Shown in pieces: positions 62,395-64,000 of a stretch of 64,000 nucleotides of DNA (positions within the stretch are counted from its first letter, which is position 1; each line of letters opens with the position of its first letter). Location: contig NZ_PTXN01000003.1 in assembly GCF_012726345.1 (NCBI RefSeq), positions 164,996 to 228,995 on the forward strand, in the 5' to 3' direction. The stretch is from Marinomonas sp. UCMA 3892. GTDB taxonomy: Bacteria > Pseudomonadota > Gammaproteobacteria > Pseudomonadales > Marinomonadaceae. Below the pieces are notes generated by a model. That model had not been told where the DNA came from. It did not search any database and saw only the letters and a program-made list of their open reading frames with translations. Made by a program: the position numbers and the translations under genes.

Positions 62395-62853
62395 TTAAAC
62401 TCGAAACTGCTTCTGTAATCCCATCAAGAAATTACGCAAGATTTGGTCTTTGCATTCGCAGTAGTGACGATTGTCTGGCTTACGAAAGAAAGAGCTCAAT
62501 TCATGCTTGCTTAGGTTGAATTCCGCTAGCGACATGATATCGAGGATTTCTTCAGCTTGTAGGTTTAACGCAATACGCAATTTCATGAAGATAGCGTTAT
62601 TGGTAAGGCGCTTTTCCGGCACAGGTTGAGGGCCTTCACGTTTGCCACGCTTAGTATTGATGAAGCCATTTAGAAATGTCGCCATTTCCACATCAATCAT
62701 TTCGACATAACCTGCATCGTCTTCTTTCTTTAGCCAGCTAGTAACTTGCTCTTGCGATGCAATGCCATCCGCTGCTGCAAAGGTCTCTACAATAGAGAGT
62801 TCTTTTAGATCAAAGGTATAGCGAAGGCGGCGTAAAATATCGTTGTTATTCAA
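62395..62853 (-). CDS. DUF1456 family protein (YehS-like)
   Basis: The 152-residue protein contains two copies of the DUF1456 unit: 'NDILRRLRYTFDLKELSIVETFAAADG' and 'NAIFMKLRIALNLQAEEILDIMSLAEF', each followed by an acidic 'WLKKEDD' or 'FFRKPDN' segment. This matches E. coli YehS and its relatives; the function is unknown. It is soluble and stands alone between the truncated acyltransferase and the porin. The start is TTG at 62853, since no ATG is near and AGGAAA lies upstream. A terminator follows. Confidence 0.9.
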   Translation of the reverse strand: MNNNDILRRLRYTFDLKELSIVETFAAADGIASQEQVTSWLKKEDDAGYVEMIDVEMATFLNGFINTKRGKREGPQPVPEKRLTNNAIFMKLRIALNLQAEEILDIMSLAEFNLSKHELSSFFRKPDNRHYCECKDQILRNFLMGLQKQFRV

Positions 62854-63067
62854 AATGATTTCCTAGTGTTAGGGGGCATAAATAATAGTAGGCGCGACTC
62901 TAGCAGATTGGCAAGCATTTACCTATATCTGTCGCTAAATCCGTAAGAATATCGTCGAAAATGCATGATTATCGTAAAATTCTAGATTCTGTCTGCAAAC
63001 TATATTGATTAGAAACAAAACTGGCGACTTAATAGCTTGTATCTCTTACTTTCATGGATGTAAGCCA

Positions 63068-64000
63068 GTGAACATTACGCAAAAACCCACACTGATGGAT
63101 ATCGAGGCCTCCCAAGAACCTTCTGTCGATAAATCAAGTCCAACAAAAGCCAAGAAGGTCGTTCGAGTTATAGAATTTGATTACCTACGCGGATTGGCGA
63201 TTGTCCTCATTGTGCTAGGACATTCCGTCACGAATACCAATGATGGTTTTCCTGTTTGGTTAGAAAACATCGTTCGTGGTGGCACAGGCGTTTTTGTGTT
63301 TATTTCTGGCTTTTTCTTTCATCACATATTTGCCCAACGCTTTGATTATAAAAAATTTATGTCAAAGAAAGTACAGAACGTATTAGTGCCATTCTTGTCT
63401 GTTTCAGCATTTGCAATTGTGGTCAATTTCTTCGTTTTTCTATTCGTTGATCACGCCAGTGTGACGGAAGCTCTGTCGATGTGCTGGGAGGTTTTGCAGC
63501 AAGGTTTTGTGCTGTTTCCCCATTGGTACATTCCTTTCATTATGGCGACTTTTTTATGCTCAGGGCTGCATTTTCGCTATTTGAAACTGCCATTATTTGC
63601 CCAGCTTTCTATTTTAGCGGCGTTTACTATTATTGCAGTGATGATCCACCGCCCAGCTGATAACATAAATGTATTGCAGTCATTAGTGTATTTCACTCCC
63701 TTCTATTTATTGGGTATGTTGTATTCACAATATTTAGATTGGATGAAGCTACACTATAGCTACTTTTTGGTCGCTGCGATTATCACGGTGATCGCAACAG
63801 TCTGGCTGCAATCCGGTGTTTTATTTCATGCAGGAGGGTTTCATAAAGCTGCTTTTGAATGGGGTGGTATCGATTTACAGTTTATTCAAAAAATGGGCTT
63901 GTGTATTTTACTGGTTGGTTTCTGCTCACATTGGGTTTGGCCTACTCTTGGAAAACACCTAATCATGCTTGCCTCCATTAGCTTCGCGATTTTCTTTTTA
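63068..64000 (+). CDS. Acyltransferase-3 family membrane protein (truncated by the window)
   Basis: The open frame runs past the right edge, with 311 codons visible. It starts at GTG 63068 or ATG 63095; neither has a strong ribosome-binding site. After a charged N-terminus, 'RVIEFDYLRGLAIVLIVLGHSVTNTNDG' gives the acyltransferase-3 signature with Arg and His. 'GGTGVFVFISGFFFHHIF' and 'HWYIPFIMATFLCSG' follow, with many hydrophobic segments. These inner-membrane proteins O-acetylate polysaccharides, lipids or peptides. The upstream 210 bp show no gene. Confidence 0.85.
   Translation, partial: MNITQKPTLMDIEASQEPSVDKSSPTKAKKVVRVIEFDYLRGLAIVLIVLGHSVTNTNDGFPVWLENIVRGGTGVFVFISGFFFHHIFAQRFDYKKFMSKKVQNVLVPFLSVSAFAIVVNFFVFLFVDHASVTEALSMCWEVLQQGFVLFPHWYIPFIMATFLCSGLHFRYLKLPLFAQLSILAAFTIIAVMIHRPADNINVLQSLVYFTPFYLLGMLYSQYLDWMKLHYSYFLVAAIITVIATVWLQSGVLFHAGGFHKAAFEWGGIDLQFIQKMGLCILLVGFCSHWVWPTLGKHLIMLASISFAIFFL

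Overview
The window looks like chromosome of a heterotrophic marine gammaproteobacterium, most likely Oceanospirillales and close to Marinomonas. The grounds are moderate-to-low GC, many chemoreceptors and c-di-GMP proteins, several ABC importers, a DcaP-like porin, a surface pectate lyase, and marine-type gene families. The genus is an inference from gene content. No rRNA, tRNA, CRISPR array, complete insertion sequence or prophage was seen.

Layout. 1-2772 (minus): the end of an operon with an APH-type phosphotransferase, an ATP-grasp enzyme and the start of a probable HprK-related kinase, resembling the poorly characterised GAK (grasp-and-kinase) system; it runs off the left edge. 2879-3992: two acetyltransferases of antibiotic-resistance folds (Vat/CatB-like and AAC(6')-like). 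4062-11091: a general L-amino-acid ABC importer (AapJQMP), an FAD amine/amino-acid oxidase and a divergent LysR regulator. 11078-12160: tag glycosylase, an orphan HigA-like antitoxin, and a second diverged copy of the tag 3' end. 12363-15927: a soluble double-PAS chemoreceptor, and a LysR/MFS divergent pair. 16359-21357: DUF917 protein, hybrid sensor kinase and REC-GGDEF cyclase in one transcription direction. 21379-28940: PaiB, a membrane GGDEF protein, a PL1 pectate lyase lipoprotein, a TauE/SafE permease, a dCache chemoreceptor and an esterase. 29190-30826: Ada and a gamma-glutamylcyclotransferase-like protein.

30795-38833 is the most interesting block: an AfuABC/FbpABC-type importer whose ATPase gene overlaps a chain of three hydrolase genes (a metallo-beta-lactamase protein with beta-CASP-like features, a histidine phosphatase and a PNKP-like HAD phosphatase), followed by a DUF4432 epimerase and controlled by a divergent DeoR regulator with repeated TTTCGTTT sites. 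This reads as an uptake-and-dephosphorylation system for an unknown phosphorylated compound.

38957-50856: another chemoreceptor, coniferyl-type aldehyde dehydrogenase, SGNH hydrolase, a beta-hydroxyacid dehydrogenase, and a DppABCDF peptide importer whose dppA-dppB gap holds two hairpins and a small dispersed repeat. 51053-59505: MFS protein, alpha-2-macroglobulin and PbpC (a periplasmic defence/repair pair). 59552-64000: an ABM monooxygenase-like protein, AraC regulator, DcaP-like porin, DUF1456 protein and a truncated acyltransferase-3 membrane protein.

Several operons share a theme: in both the Aap and Dpp importers a strong stem-loop lies between the binding-protein gene and the first permease gene, consistent with differential expression of the abundant periplasmic component.
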